This document shows, one piece after another, positions 16,683-29,530 of a stretch of DNA of 64,000 bases. The notes beneath the pieces are model-generated. The model was not told the DNA's origin, ran no database searches, and saw nothing but the letters and a program-made list of their open reading frames with translations. The position numbers were made by a program, and so were the translations under genes. This DNA is from Thiothrix sp. UBA5583 (lineage in GTDB: Bacteria > Pseudomonadota > Gammaproteobacteria > Thiotrichales > Thiotrichaceae), in contig DILV01000009.1 in assembly GCA_002425225.1 (NCBI GenBank), positions 102,667 through 166,666 of the forward strand. The letters are read 5' to 3'. Each line of letters starts with the position of its first letter. The first letter of the stretch is position 1.

Positions 16683-18089
16683 TTAATAGCGATAATGATC
16701 AGCCTTGTAAGGTCCTTCCACCGCTACGTCGATGTACTTCGCCTGATACTCGGTCAACTGGGTCAGTTGTGCATTCAGTTTCTTCAACTGCAAGCGGGCA
16801 ACTTTTTCGTCCAGATGCTTGGGTAGGGTGTACACGCCAATCGGGTATTTGCCGGAATCGCGCTCAGTCCACAACTCGATTTGCGCGATGGTCTGGTTGG
16901 CAAATGAGGAAGACATGACGTAAGACGGATGCCCAGTCGCACAGCCCAGGTTCACCAAACGGCCTTTTGCCAACAGCGTGATGCGCTTGCCATCAGGGAA
17001 GATCACGTGGTCAACTTGTGGCTTGACTTCATCCCACTCGTACTGTTCCAGCGAGGCAACGTCGATTTCGTTGTCGAAGTGACCGATATTGCAGACGATG
17101 GCTTCGTTTTTCATCGCCTTCATGTGGTCATGGTTGATGACGTGGAAGTTGCCGGTGGCGGTGACGAAAATGTCAGCCTTGTCAGCCGCGTATTCCATCG
17201 TGACCACGCGGTAGCCTTCCATTGCCGCTTGCAGGGCGCAGATCGGGTCAATTTCTGTGACCCAGACTTGCGCAGACAGGGCACGCAGGGCTTGGGCAGA
17301 ACCTTTGCCTACGTCGCCGTAACCAGCAACTACCGCCACTTTACCTGCAACCATCACGTCGGTCGCACGTTTGATGCCATCCACCAATGATTCGCGGCAG
17401 CCGTACAGGTTGTCGAACTTGGATTTGGTGACGGAATCGTTGACGTTGATGGCCGGGAATTTCAGCTCGCCACGCGCGTGCATCTGATACAGGCGGTGAA
17501 CCCCTGTAGTAGTTTCTTCGGTCACGCCACGGATTTCAGCCAGACGAGTGCTGTACCAGTTCGGGGAAGTTTCCAGACGCTTGCGGATGGCTGCGTACAA
17601 ATAGGTTTCTTCTTCCGAGGTTGGGCTAGCCACCAGGCTGGCATCTTTCTCAGCGCGTGCGCCCAAATGCAACAACAGGGTAGCATCACCACCGTCGTCG
17701 AGGATCATGTTGGCTTGTTCGCCATTCGGCCACTCGAAGATTTTGTGGGTGTAATCCCAGTATTCTTCCAGTGATTCACCTTTGTAGGCGAAAACCGGAA
17801 TGCCAGCCGCAGCCATTGCTGCTGCTGCGTGGTCTTGGGTGGAGAAAATGTTGCAGGAAGCCCAGCGCAATTCAGCACCCAGCGCACGCAAGGTTTCCAT
17901 CAGCACCGCTGTCTGGATGGTCATGTGCAAAGAGCCGGTAATGCGAGCGCCTTTCAGCGGTTGGCTGGCAGCAAATTCTTCGCGGATCATCATCAAACCG
18001 GGCATTTCGGTTTCAGCGATGTTGATTTCCTTGCGGCCCCAGGCAGCCAAACCCATATCAGCGACGATATAGTCGTTAAACGTTGTCAT
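16683..18089 (-). CDS. ahcY: Adenosylhomocysteinase
   Basis: Hydrolyses S-adenosylhomocysteine to adenosine and homocysteine with bound NAD+. 468 residues, the long bacterial form. Seen: [14 protein letters not shown] at the start, the substrate segment [11 protein letters not shown], the NAD loop GYGDVGKG, and the C-terminal Lys/Tyr pair in the KADHYRY tail. AAAGGATG lies upstream. Middle gene of the methyl-cycle operon. Confidence 0.98.
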   Translation of the reverse strand: MTTFNDYIVADMGLAAWGRKEINIAETEMPGLMMIREEFAASQPLKGARITGSLHMTIQTAVLMETLRALGAELRWASCNIFSTQDHAAAAMAAAGIPVFAYKGESLEEYWDYTHKIFEWPNGEQANMILDDGGDATLLLHLGARAEKDASLVASPTSEEETYLYAAIRKRLETSPNWYSTRLAEIRGVTEETTTGVHRLYQMHARGELKFPAINVNDSVTKSKFDNLYGCRESLVDGIKRATDVMVAGKVAVVAGYGDVGKGSAQALRALSAQVWVTEIDPICALQAAMEGYRVVTMEYAADKADIFVTATGNFHVINHDHMKAMKNEAIVCNIGHFDNEIDVASLEQYEWDEVKPQVDHVIFPDGKRITLLAKGRLVNLGCATGHPSYVMSSSFANQTIAQIELWTERDSGKYPIGVYTLPKHLDEKVARLQLKKLNAQLTQLTEYQAKYIDVAVEGPYKADHYRY

Positions 18090-18111
18090 AAATATTGCAT
18101 CCTTTGTTTGT

Positions 18112-18218
18112 ACCCCTCACCCCAACCCCTCTCCCTCAAGGGGAGAGGGGCAAAGAGGTAGTATATTCTCTTGTTCCCCCTCGCCCCTTGAGGGAGAGGG
18201 GGCTAGGGGGTGAGGGGT
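18112..18218. repeat. Nested palindromic repeat, full copy D
   Basis: Same 105-bp structure as the copy at 10951, with a different centre (AAAGAGGTAGTATATTC). It lies between metK and ahcY, both on the minus strand and probably co-transcribed. Confidence 0.9.
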
Positions 18219-18227
18219 TCTTAAAAA

Positions 18228-19391
18228 TTACAGGCCAGCAGCAGCACGCAGTGCGTCAGCGCGGTCAGTGCGTTCCCAAGGCAGGTCAAGGTCGTCACGA
18301 CCGAAGTGACCATAAGCTGCCGTACCACGGTAAATCGGGCGCAGCAGATCCAGCATTTTGGTGATGCCATACGGACGCAGGTCGAAGTGTTCGCGTACCA
18401 GATTTTCGATCAGGGTTTCATCGACCTTGTTGGTGCCGAAGGTTTCAACCGTGATGGACGTGGGTTGCGCAACACCGATAGCGTAGGAGACCTGAATTTC
18501 GCAACGCTCTGCCAAGCCCGCCGCGACGATGTTTTTCGCCACGTAACGGCCTGCATACGCCGCAGAGCGGTCAACTTTGGACGGGTCTTTGCCGGAGAAT
18601 GCGCCGCCGCCGTGACGTGCCATGCCGCCGTAAGTGTCGACGATGATTTTACGTCCGGTCAGGCCGCAGTCGCCCACAGGGCCGCCGATTACGAAGTTGC
18701 CGGTGGGGTTGATATGGAATTTGGTGTCTTTGTGCAGCCATTCGGTTGGCAGGACAGGGAAAATGACGTGTTCCATCACACCCATGCGCAGGTCATCCAG
18801 GCTGATGTCTGGGCTGTGTTGGGTGGAAAGCACTACGGCGTCGATGGCAACGATTTTGCCGCCTTCGTAACGCACAGTGACTTGGGATTTGGCATCCGGG
18901 CGCAGCCAAGGCAGTGTGCCGTTTTTGCGCATATCCGCTTGTTGCTTCACCAGTCGGTGTGCATAGGTCAGTGCGGCAGGCATCAGCACGTCAGTTTCAT
19001 TGCTGGCGTAACCAAACATCAAGCCTTGGTCGCCCGCGCCTTGGTCTTCTGGCTTGGCACGGTCAACGCCCATCGCGATGTCAGGGGATTGCTTGCCGAG
19101 TGCATTGATCACGGCGCAAGTGTGGCCGTCGAAACCGATTTCGGAATTGTTGTAGCCGATGTCATTGACCACACCACGCACGATGCCTTCGTAGTCGATT
19201 TCCGCAGTGGTAGTGATTTCGCCTGCCAATACGACCATGCCGGTCTTGGTCAGGGTTTCGCACGCAACACGGGCGTAAGGGTCTTTGGCGATGATCGCAT
19301 CCAAAACGGCGTCGGAAATTTGATCCGCCATTTTGTCTGGGTGGCCTTCAGAAACGGACTCGGAAGTAAACAGGTAACTTCTCTCAGTCAT
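18228..19391 (-). CDS. metK: S-adenosylmethionine synthetase
   Basis: Makes SAM from methionine and ATP. 387 residues. Hallmarks: [13 protein letters not shown] at the N-terminus, the P-loop-like [16 protein letters not shown], and the hexapeptide-like region [17 protein letters not shown] precedes the ATG. First gene of metK-ahcY-metF, directly behind an SAH riboswitch. Confidence 0.98.
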   Translation of the reverse strand: MTERSYLFTSESVSEGHPDKMADQISDAVLDAIIAKDPYARVACETLTKTGMVVLAGEITTTAEIDYEGIVRGVVNDIGYNNSEIGFDGHTCAVINALGKQSPDIAMGVDRAKPEDQGAGDQGLMFGYASNETDVLMPAALTYAHRLVKQQADMRKNGTLPWLRPDAKSQVTVRYEGGKIVAIDAVVLSTQHSPDISLDDLRMGVMEHVIFPVLPTEWLHKDTKFHINPTGNFVIGGPVGDCGLTGRKIIVDTYGGMARHGGGAFSGKDPSKVDRSAAYAGRYVAKNIVAAGLAERCEIQVSYAIGVAQPTSITVETFGTNKVDETLIENLVREHFDLRPYGITKMLDLLRPIYRGTAAYGHFGRDDLDLPWERTDRADALRAAAGL

Positions 19392-19420
19392 TACATCTTC
19401 TCCTTAAAATTAACAATGAC

Positions 19421-19498
19421 TGAGCGCCGTTATCTCTTTAAAAGCACAGACCGAGCCTGGCAAGGTGTGTTTTTTACCTTGTTGCAACGCTCCTCGGA
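19421..19498 (-). promoter_or_regulatory. SAH riboswitch upstream of metK
   Basis: Read on the minus strand, the segment carries the conserved parts of the S-adenosylhomocysteine aptamer in order: CCGAGGAGCG, TGCAAC, a variable hairpin, GCCAGGCTCGG, and AACGGCGCTCA. P1 is CCGAG (19493-19497) with CTCGG (19451-19455). The variable hairpin is CAAGGT with ACCTTG (19461-19466 and 19476-19481). The pseudoknot is GAGCG (19488-19492) with CGCTC (19422-19426). Known SAH riboswitches turn genes on when SAH accumulates, most often ahcY. Here the switch heads metK-ahcY-metF, 30 bases before the metK ATG, close enough to act on ribosome access. Confidence 0.92.
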
Positions 19499-19861
19499 CT
19501 GGAATGCGCAATAATAGCTTAAACATTCGGTGCTTGCAGCCCCATCAAGCGTTGGAAATCCCTCAAATTTCCCATTATTGATGCCTGATCTATCTAACTA
19601 GGGAGAGTTGCCCCTGCCTGGGAAGTCCGACACAATACAAGAGCTTTAATCTGCCTGAATAATTATTATACACCGGGCACTGCTGTTCCGCTTGGGTCGC
19701 GCTGGTGGGCAGTAGTTAATGACAAGGCAATGCAGGAATCCCATGCTGAAACTGCACCGTGTCATCGCGTAGTCAGCATCGGAATCTTGCATTCGCCACT
19801 TTTCATACCATGCCGCTTGCATGGTTGAGCATACTATTTGAAAACTACAGGAGAGCCGTCA
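19499..19861. other. Divergent metK / tkt intergenic region
   Basis: About 360 bases without a credible gene. On the minus strand TATAAT (19665-19670) could be the -10 box of the metK leader, but no good -35 box stands at the right distance. AGGAGAG before 19862 is the tkt ribosome site. A CbbR (LysR-type) site would be expected if the tkt block is a Calvin operon; I could not identify one with confidence, and no cbbR gene is adjacent. Confidence 0.4.
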
Positions 19862-22947
<3,086 letters not shown>

Positions 22948-22953
22948 GAGAAG

Positions 22954-23064
22954 AACCCCTCACCCCAACCCCTCTCCCTCAAGGGGAGAGGGGCTAAGAG
23001 TTGAGGGGTTATCCTTCTTTCCCCCCCTCTCCCCTTGAGGGAGAGGGGCTAGGGGTGAGGGGTT
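22954..23064. repeat. Nested palindromic repeat, full copy E
   Basis: Same arms as the copy at 10951. The centre is longer and differs (GTTGAGGGGTTATCC), and the right arm starts CCCCCCCTCTCCCC, so it is the most diverged full copy. It lies between gap and pgk. Confidence 0.88.
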
Positions 23065-23135
23065 TCCCCAGATCTGTCAAATAAATCACCCGCGCTTTAT
23101 TTGACTGATTTGAAATTCCAAAGGAGCTGCATCAC

Positions 23136-24317
23136 ATGGCTTTCATCAAAATGACCGATCTGGATCTGAAGGGTAAACGTGTCCTGATCCGTGCCGACCT
23201 CAACGTACCTGTCAAAGAAGGCAAAGTCACCTCTGACGCCCGCATCACTGCATCAATGGCAACCATCAAGTTTGCGATGGATGCAGGTGCAAAAGTCATG
23301 GTCACTTCCCATTTGGGTCGTCCGACCGAAGGCGAGTGGTCTGAAGCGGTTTCCCTGAAACCCGTTGCTGACAATATTGCGGCTCGTTTGGGTTCAGAAG
23401 TGCGCCTGATCAAGGATTGGGTTGACGGTGGTTTTGATGTGGCTGAAGGCGAACTGGTGGTGCTGGAAAACTGCCGCGTCAACAAGGGCGAAAAGAAAAA
23501 CGTCGAAGAAACCGCCAAGAAATACGCAGCCCTGTGTGACGTATTCGTGATGGATGCGTTTGGTACTGCGCACCGTGCGGAAGCCTCCACTTACGGTGTA
23601 GGCATGTTCGCCCCGGTGGCGGCTGCGGGTATCCTGCTGAGCGAAGAACTCGACGCACTGGAAAAGGCCCTGGCAAACCCAGCCCGCCCGATGGTGGCTA
23701 TTGTGGGTGGTTCCAAAGTTTCCACCAAGCTGACCGTATTGGAAGCCTTGTCTGAAAAATGTGAGCAGTTGGTGGTCGGTGGTGGTATTGCCAACACCTT
23801 CCTGAAAGCGACCGGTCATAACGTCGGCAAGTCCCTGTGCGAAGATGACCTGGTACCTACTGCGCAAAAAATGATTGAAAAGATGAGCGCTCGCGGCGCA
23901 ATCATCCCTATCGCCGTTGACGTGGTGTGTGGCAAGAACTTTGCCGCAGATGAACCAGCCGTGCTGAAAGATGCCAAAGACGTGGCTGACGACGACATGA
24001 TTTTCGACATCGGCCCGAAATCCGCACAGGAACTGGTCGACATCATCATGCAGGCTGGTACTGTCGTTTGGAACGGCCCGGTCGGTGTATTCGAGTTCGA
24101 CCAGTTTGGCGAAGGCACCAAAGCCATTTCCATGGCAATGGCAGAAACCAAGGCGTTCACATTGGCAGGCGGCGGCGATACCATCGCAGCGATCCAGAAG
24201 TACGACATTTATGACAAAATTTCCTACATCTCTACCGCTGGTGGTGCTTTCCTCGAATACCTCGAAGGTAAAGTGCTTCCGGCAGTTGATATGCTGGAAA
24301 AACGCGCTCAAGGTTGA
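23136..24317 (+). CDS. pgk: Phosphoglycerate kinase
   Basis: 393 residues. The N-terminal [11 protein letters not shown], the substrate motif SHLGRPTEG, the hinge [12 protein letters not shown] and the nucleotide loop AGGGDTIAA are all present. AAAGGAG precedes the ATG. Part of the tkt-fba run. Confidence 0.98.
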   Translation: MAFIKMTDLDLKGKRVLIRADLNVPVKEGKVTSDARITASMATIKFAMDAGAKVMVTSHLGRPTEGEWSEAVSLKPVADNIAARLGSEVRLIKDWVDGGFDVAEGELVVLENCRVNKGEKKNVEETAKKYAALCDVFVMDAFGTAHRAEASTYGVGMFAPVAAAGILLSEELDALEKALANPARPMVAIVGGSKVSTKLTVLEALSEKCEQLVVGGGIANTFLKATGHNVGKSLCEDDLVPTAQKMIEKMSARGAIIPIAVDVVCGKNFAADEPAVLKDAKDVADDDMIFDIGPKSAQELVDIIMQAGTVVWNGPVGVFEFDQFGEGTKAISMAMAETKAFTLAGGGDTIAAIQKYDIYDKISYISTAGGAFLEYLEGKVLPAVDMLEKRAQG

Positions 24318-24328
24318 TAAGTCCTCCA

Positions 24329-24354
24329 TAGGGGTGATACATTTTTCACCCCTA
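24329..24354 (+). terminator. Hairpin between pgk and pyk
   Basis: TAGGGGTGA (24329-24337) and TCACCCCTA (24346-24354) form a perfect 9-bp stem with an 8-base loop. No T run follows, so it is either a weak terminator or an mRNA-stabilising hairpin. Confidence 0.45.
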
Positions 24355-24424
24355 CAAATAAACACAAATAACATAAAACAAGCATAAACTAAGCACTTTC
24401 CAGCACACAGTTATAGGTATTCCA

Positions 24425-25867
24425 TTGAGAAGGACAAAAATTGTAGCAACACTGGGGCCAGCTACAAGCACGCCAGAGGCCATAGAAGCCATTATCAAGG
24501 CAGGCGTTGACGTAGTACGGCTGAATTTTTCGCATGGTTCGCACGCAGAACATGCTGCCCGTGCTGAATTGGTACGCGAACTGGCGCAAAAAGCCGGGCG
24601 GGTCATCGGTATTTTGGGTGACTTGCAAGGGCCGAAGTTACGCATTGCCCGCTTCAAGGATGGCAAAATTACCCTCAAGCCGGGTGACGACTTTATCCTC
24701 GATGCGGATCTCGCCAGTGATGCCGGGACACAAGAACGTGTCGGGCTGGGTTATAAAGAGCTGGTTCACGATGTCAAAGCCGGGGACGAACTCTGGCTGG
24801 ATGACGGGCGCATCGTCCTGGAAATCCGCGAAGTTCGTGGGCAGGAAATCCATACCCGAGCCATCAACGGTGGCATCCTGTCCAACAACAAAGGCTTGAA
24901 CCGGCGCGGCGGTGGCTTGAGTGCTGCTGCCTTGACGGATAAAGACAAGGAAGACATCACTGCTGCTGCCAGTATCGGGGTGGATTTTCTGGCAGTGTCA
25001 TTTCCGCGCACGGCAGACGACATTAACGAAGCACGGCGTTTGGCGGTCGAAGCCGGTTGCAATGCCGCCATTGTCGCCAAGATGGAACGGGCAGAAACGA
25101 TGGAGGCAACGATCCGTGATGACATCATCCTGGCTTCCGATGTGATCATGATTGCGCGGGGCGATCTGGGTGTGGAAATCGGTGATGCCAAGTTGCCGGA
25201 AGCACAGAAATGCCTGATCAGTCGCGCTCGCACCTTGAACCGTGCGGTGATTACCGCCACGCAGATGATGGAAACCATGACAGAAAACCCGATTCCCACA
25301 CGGGCAGAGGTTTTCGATGTGGCGAATGCCGTTATTGACGGCACGGATGCGGTGATGCTGTCCGGCGAGACCGCTACCGGCAAACACCCGGCACTGGTGG
25401 TTCAAACCATGGCAGCCATCTGCAAGGAAGCGGAAAATTCCAAGGAAACCCGTCGTTCGCGGCATCGCATGGAAGACCGTTTCGAGCGCATTGATGAAGG
25501 CATCGCCATGGCAACCATGTACACTGCCAACCACATGGGGGTGCGGGCGATTGCTACCCTGACTGAATCCGGGGCAACACCTTTGTGGATGTCGCGGATT
25601 CGTTCCGGCATCCCGATTTATGCGCTGACTTCCAATGATGTCGCCGCCCGCCGGGTCAACATGTATCGGGGCGTTTACCCGGTAAAATTGCATGAGCCGT
25701 TGAAAGACCCCAAAATAGCCAACCGCCAGGCAGTAGAACTGATGATGGAAGCAGGTATTGTCGAAGACGGCGATCTGGTCATCATCACCAAAGGGGATTT
25801 GATGGGCGCGAAGGGCGGCACTAACCAGATGAAAATCCTGCGTGTCGGCGAGCACCAGAACGGCTAA
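24425..25867 (+). CDS. pyk: Pyruvate kinase
   Basis: 480 residues. The N-terminus RRTKIVATLGPAT and the substrate/metal segment MIARGDLGVEI are diagnostic, as are ITATQMMETM and GTDAVMLSGETA. The only plausible start is a TTG at 24425, directly before RRTKIV, with a weak ribosome site; this may keep expression below that of its neighbours. Its presence inside a tkt-gap-pgk-fba run is less usual than the Calvin genes alone and gives the block a glycolytic exit. Confidence 0.97.
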   Translation: MRRTKIVATLGPATSTPEAIEAIIKAGVDVVRLNFSHGSHAEHAARAELVRELAQKAGRVIGILGDLQGPKLRIARFKDGKITLKPGDDFILDADLASDAGTQERVGLGYKELVHDVKAGDELWLDDGRIVLEIREVRGQEIHTRAINGGILSNNKGLNRRGGGLSAAALTDKDKEDITAAASIGVDFLAVSFPRTADDINEARRLAVEAGCNAAIVAKMERAETMEATIRDDIILASDVIMIARGDLGVEIGDAKLPEAQKCLISRARTLNRAVITATQMMETMTENPIPTRAEVFDVANAVIDGTDAVMLSGETATGKHPALVVQTMAAICKEAENSKETRRSRHRMEDRFERIDEGIAMATMYTANHMGVRAIATLTESGATPLWMSRIRSGIPIYALTSNDVAARRVNMYRGVYPVKLHEPLKDPKIANRQAVELMMEAGIVEDGDLVIITKGDLMGAKGGTNQMKILRVGEHQNG

Positions 25868-25913
25868 AACACAAACACGTTAACAGTTTAACCAACATTT
25901 CGAGGAGAACAAC

Positions 25914-26978
25914 ATGGCTTTGATTTCATTACGCCAATTGCTGGATCACGCGGCTGAAAACGGCTACGGGATGCCAGCATTCAACGTCAACAACATGGAG
26001 CAAATCCACGCCATCATGCAGGCAGCAGATGCGTGCAACTCCCCTGTCATCCTGCAAGGTTCTGCCGGTGCGCGTTCTTACGCTGGCGAACCGTTCCTGC
26101 GCCACTTGGTACTGGCTGCGGTCGAAATGTATCCGCATATCCCCATCGTTATGCATCAGGACCACGGTGCTGAGCCAGCGGTTTGCTTCCGTTCCATCCA
26201 GTCCGGTTTCTCTTCTGTGATGATGGATGGTTCCTTGATGGCTGACGGCAAAACCCCGTCTACCTACGAATACAACGTTGAAACCACCCGCAAAGTGGTT
26301 GAACTGGCACACGCTTGCGGTGTTTCCGTGGAAGGCGAGCTGGGCTGCTTGGGTTCACTCGAAACCGGCATGATGGGCGAGGAAGACGGTCACGGTGCGG
26401 ATGGCGTGCTGGATCATTCCATGCTGCTGACTGACCCGGAAGAGGCGGCTGACTTCGTGCGTAAGACCGGCGTTGACGCGCTGGCAATTGCCATCGGCAC
26501 TTCTCACGGTGCATACAAGTTCACCAAGAAGCCTACCGGCAACGTACTGCGTATCGACCGTGTGAAAGAAATCCACGCTCGCATTCCTACCGTCCACTTG
26601 GTTATGCACGGCTCTTCTTCTGTACCGGAAGACTGGCTCGAAATCATCAACAACTACGGCGGCGACATGGGACAGACCTACGGCGTGCCGGTTTCCGAAA
26701 TCGTCGAAGGCATCAAGCACGGTGTACGCAAGGTCAATATCGACACCGACCTGCGCATGGCATCCACCGGTGCAATCCGCAAGCACCTGTTTGACAACAA
26801 GGCCAACTTCGATCCACGCAAGTTCCTGAAAGAAGCCACCAAAGCCATGTCAGGCATCTGCAAAGATCGCTTTGAAGCGTTTGGTGCTGCGGGTATGGCT
26901 GACAAGATCAAGCCAGTGTCACTGGAAGTGATGTTCGGTCAGTACAAGGCTGGCAAGCTGGATCCGAAAGTGTCCTGA
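25914..26978 (+). CDS. fba: Fructose-bisphosphate aldolase, class II
   Basis: 354 residues, zinc-dependent CbbA-type aldolase. Visible: [14 protein letters not shown] at the N-terminus, the metal-ligand [14 protein letters not shown] with a catalytic glutamate/aspartate region, GTSHGAYK, and [17 protein letters not shown] precedes the ATG. The final gene of the run; a strong terminator follows. Confidence 0.98.
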   Translation: MALISLRQLLDHAAENGYGMPAFNVNNMEQIHAIMQAADACNSPVILQGSAGARSYAGEPFLRHLVLAAVEMYPHIPIVMHQDHGAEPAVCFRSIQSGFSSVMMDGSLMADGKTPSTYEYNVETTRKVVELAHACGVSVEGELGCLGSLETGMMGEEDGHGADGVLDHSMLLTDPEEAADFVRKTGVDALAIAIGTSHGAYKFTKKPTGNVLRIDRVKEIHARIPTVHLVMHGSSSVPEDWLEIINNYGGDMGQTYGVPVSEIVEGIKHGVRKVNIDTDLRMASTGAIRKHLFDNKANFDPRKFLKEATKAMSGICKDRFEAFGAAGMADKIKPVSLEVMFGQYKAGKLDPKVS

Positions 26979-27001
26979 TAGCGCTTGACGCCTGGCGTTG
27001 A

Positions 27002-27026
27002 AAAGGGAGCGGTTGCTCCCTTTTTG
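27002..27026 (+). terminator. Rho-independent terminator after fba
   Basis: AAAGGGAGC and GCTCCCTTT pair around GGTT, and TTTTT follows. This ends the tkt-gap-pgk-pyk-fba transcription unit. Confidence 0.88.
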
Positions 27027-27060
27027 TTTGGCATCGAAAAGTGGCAAGGCAGTGACGCCT

Positions 27061-27148
27061 GTTACATTTTGCGGTGCTGATCCAGATCCAGCATGGCAAA
27101 CTCTTTCATGTCGGCTTTGCCAATGATTGCGCGGATGGCGTGGCTCAT
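27061..27148 (-). CDS. Very short reading frame coupled to the unknown gene; possible gene remnant
   Basis: An ATG at 27148 overlaps the stop of the preceding gene (ATGA) and encodes only 28 residues (starting MSHAIRAIIGKAD) to a TAA near 27062. The coupling is convincing as a start signal, but the product is tiny and matches nothing I recognise. It could be the 5' stub of a deleted second gene, for example the partner of a two-gene module. Confidence 0.35.
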
Positions 27149-27663
27149 AGGAGCGTATTCATTTCATCCAAGAGCATTTGGCGGGAGTCGTGCTTGTCAC
27201 GGTATTGCAGGCAGACGAAGCCGTCCGTGTAGGAAATGCTGTCAATAAATACGCCAAAATAAGCATTATAGGTGGGTATTTCTTTACGGAGACGAGAGAA
27301 AGAAGGGGTGATTGCGCACAGGTAATACTCATGTTTCTCCATTCTGCGCTCTTCGTTGCTGCACCATTCCACCCATGCCATACATTTTTGGGTTTCATTT
27401 ATTACGAAATTTGTAATGCGCCATTTGTCATGGTCGTCATCAATAAAATCAGTTGCTTCGTAGAGTGAGTTTAGAACGGCACAGTATGTGTCGAAGGATT
27501 CTGATGGATCTGGTTCATGCCAGCCGTTTTTGAAAAAGCCGAATTCTTGAGGGTTCATGAGTAGGGTGTCAAGTCCCGATAGATCGTGGTGTAAATTCCA
27601 ACTGATTCTACCCGCTGAGAAAAACTTATAGAAGCTGAGTAAGCTGATTTTTTTGTAAAACAA
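27145..27663 (-). CDS. Hypothetical protein, family not recognised
   Basis: 172 residues, rich in Trp, Tyr, Cys and acidic residues, soluble and without signal or membrane segment. It has features such as FIDDDHDKWRI and a closing LLDEMNTLL. Codon use and the more AT-rich DNA differ from the metabolic genes on both sides, which suggests separate acquisition. The stop overlaps the start of a 28-residue frame. This stand-alone composition would suit a toxin-immunity or orphan gene, but there is no direct evidence. Confidence 0.65.
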   Translation of the reverse strand: MFYKKISLLSFYKFFSAGRISWNLHHDLSGLDTLLMNPQEFGFFKNGWHEPDPSESFDTYCAVLNSLYEATDFIDDDHDKWRITNFVINETQKCMAWVEWCSNEERRMEKHEYYLCAITPSFSRLRKEIPTYNAYFGVFIDSISYTDGFVCLQYRDKHDSRQMLLDEMNTLL

Positions 27664-27729
27664 GCCCTGCCGCTGCGCTTGCTAAGCCCACCATGCGGTG
27701 AGCATGAAAGGATACGCTTGCAGCAAAGG

Positions 27730-27738
27730 TGTTATACT
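27730..27738 (+). promoter_or_regulatory. Candidate extended -10 promoter for hoxFUYHW
   Basis: TGTTATACT matches the extended -10 pattern TGnTATAAT in all but one base and stands 35 bases before the hoxF ATG at 27773. There is no clear -35 hexamer, which extended -10 promoters can lack. No sigma-54 (GG-N10-GC) element was evident. Confidence 0.4.
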
Positions 27739-27772
27739 GAGCCGAAATAAAAAACACGGTTGCGAACGTATT

Positions 27773-29530
27773 ATGCAAGTAGAACCACTACCCTCCCCGG
27801 CAAGGCAGCAGCTCGCTGACCATTTGCTCCACCGCCTGCATGATTTGCAGGATCGCCATCATTACATTCCACCCGACACGATAGCGCCGCTGGCTGCCGA
27901 GCTGGGTCTACCCATCACTCAGGTGGAATCCGTGATTGATTTCTACAGTTTTTTCCACCGCAGCCCACGCGGGCGTTTCGACATCCTGTTCAGCAATTGC
28001 ACCAGTTGCGGCGATCTGGCACTGATGCAGCAATTGTGTGACTTACTGGAGGTGCAACCCGGTGTGACCCGCGCCGATGGCATGGTCAGCATTGACCAGA
28101 CTTCGTGCGTGGGCATGTGTGATCAGGGTGCTGCTGCCTTGGTCAATGGGCGTACCTTGGCCAGACTGACTGCCGCACAATTGCCGCATCTGGCGAACTT
28201 GGTGAACACCGCCACACCGCTGGACGCATGGCCTGCCGACTGGTTTGCAGTGCAGGATAATATCCGCCACGCCGGTTTGTTGCTCAACGATACCTTGTCC
28301 AGTGGCGACGGATTGCGGGCAGCGGTTCAGGCTGGTGCAGATCAGTTACTGGCTGAAATCAAGCAAGCCAGCCTGCGCGGGCGCGGTGGGGCTGGTTTTC
28401 CCACTGCCATGAAATGGCAATTCTGCCGCGATGCCACCGCCCCGGAACATTACGTGGTGTGCAATGCCGACGAAGGCGAACCCGGCACGTTCAAGGATCG
28501 GCTGTTGCTGACCCGTTACGCGCAACAAGTGTTTGAAGGCATGGCCTTATGCGCTTACGTCATCAAGGCGCAGCACGGTTTCCTGTACCTGCGCGGCGAA
28601 TACCACTACCTCGTGCCATCACTGGAAGCCACGCTCGACGCAATGCGAGCCGCCAATCTGCTGGGGGAAAACATCCTCAACCAGCCCGGTTTCGATTTCG
28701 ACATCAGCCTTGTGCTGGGCGCGGGCGCGTACATCTGCGGCGAAGAATCCGCCTTGCTGGAATCACTGGAACAGAAACGCGGTGTGCCACGGGTACGCCC
28801 ACCGTTCCCCGTTACCCACGGCTATCAGGGGCAACCGACTGTAGTGGACAATGTGGAAACCCTGCTGGCAGCCACCCACATTGCGCTGCATGGCGGGCAA
28901 TGGTTCCGCGACCACGGCACAGAACAATCCGCTGGCACGAAAATCCTCAGCGTGAGTGGCGATTGTGCCACGCCCGGCATTTACGAATTCCCGTTCGGCA
29001 TTACCTTGCAAACCCTGCTGGCAGCCTGTGGCGGGCAGGATGCGCAAGCCGTGCAGGTCGGCGGGCCTTCCGGCACACTGGTCAGTCGGGCAGAATTCGG
29101 GCGCAAGCTGGCGTTTGAAGACCTCGCCACCGGCGGCTCGGTCATGATCTACGGCGCACAGCGCGATTTGCTGGCAGTGGTGCGCAATTTCACCCATTTC
29201 TTTGCCCACGAAAGCTGCGGGTTCTGCACCCCGTGCCGCGTCGGGACACCGTTGTTGCGCAACTACCTCGACAAGATCGCCACCGGGCATGGCACGGCTT
29301 ACGACCGTGAAGAAATGGCGCGGCTGGGCAAGCTGGTGAAACGCCGTTCGCATTGTGGGCTGGGGCAAACCGCCACTAATTCGCTGCTGGATTTGCTGGC
29401 GAAATTCCCGCAAGTCTGTGCCGACCGTTTGCTGCATCAGGATTACGAACCGTTCTTCAATCTGGATGCGGCGCTTGCCACTACCCGCGAGTTGACTCAC
29501 CGCGACGATGCGGAGGCACATTTGTCATGA
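27773..29530 (+). CDS. hoxF: NAD-reducing hydrogenase diaphorase subunit HoxF
   Basis: 585 residues from the ATG at 27773 (the frame is open 25 codons upstream without family similarity). Two fused parts: a NuoE-like domain (about 1-150) with [2Fe-2S] cysteines in CTSCGD and CVGMC, and a NuoF-like domain with the NADH/FMN loops RGRGGAGFPTAMKW and ADEGEPGTFKDR and the [4Fe-4S] motif ESCGFCTPCRVG. It passes electrons from HoxHY through HoxU to NAD+. It overlaps hoxU by four bases (ATGA). The cluster order F-U-Y-H-W is that of the soluble hydrogenase. Confidence 0.96.
   Translation: MQVEPLPSPARQQLADHLLHRLHDLQDRHHYIPPDTIAPLAAELGLPITQVESVIDFYSFFHRSPRGRFDILFSNCTSCGDLALMQQLCDLLEVQPGVTRADGMVSIDQTSCVGMCDQGAAALVNGRTLARLTAAQLPHLANLVNTATPLDAWPADWFAVQDNIRHAGLLLNDTLSSGDGLRAAVQAGADQLLAEIKQASLRGRGGAGFPTAMKWQFCRDATAPEHYVVCNADEGEPGTFKDRLLLTRYAQQVFEGMALCAYVIKAQHGFLYLRGEYHYLVPSLEATLDAMRAANLLGENILNQPGFDFDISLVLGAGAYICGEESALLESLEQKRGVPRVRPPFPVTHGYQGQPTVVDNVETLLAATHIALHGGQWFRDHGTEQSAGTKILSVSGDCATPGIYEFPFGITLQTLLAACGGQDAQAVQVGGPSGTLVSRAEFGRKLAFEDLATGGSVMIYGAQRDLLAVVRNFTHFFAHESCGFCTPCRVGTPLLRNYLDKIATGHGTAYDREEMARLGKLVKRRSHCGLGQTATNSLLDLLAKFPQVCADRLLHQDYEPFFNLDAALATTRELTHRDDAEAHLS

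Noticed and set aside
18306..19514. A 402-codon plus-strand frame opposite metK
   Set aside because: It is the antisense shadow of metK and overlaps the SAH riboswitch; no motif or ribosome site.
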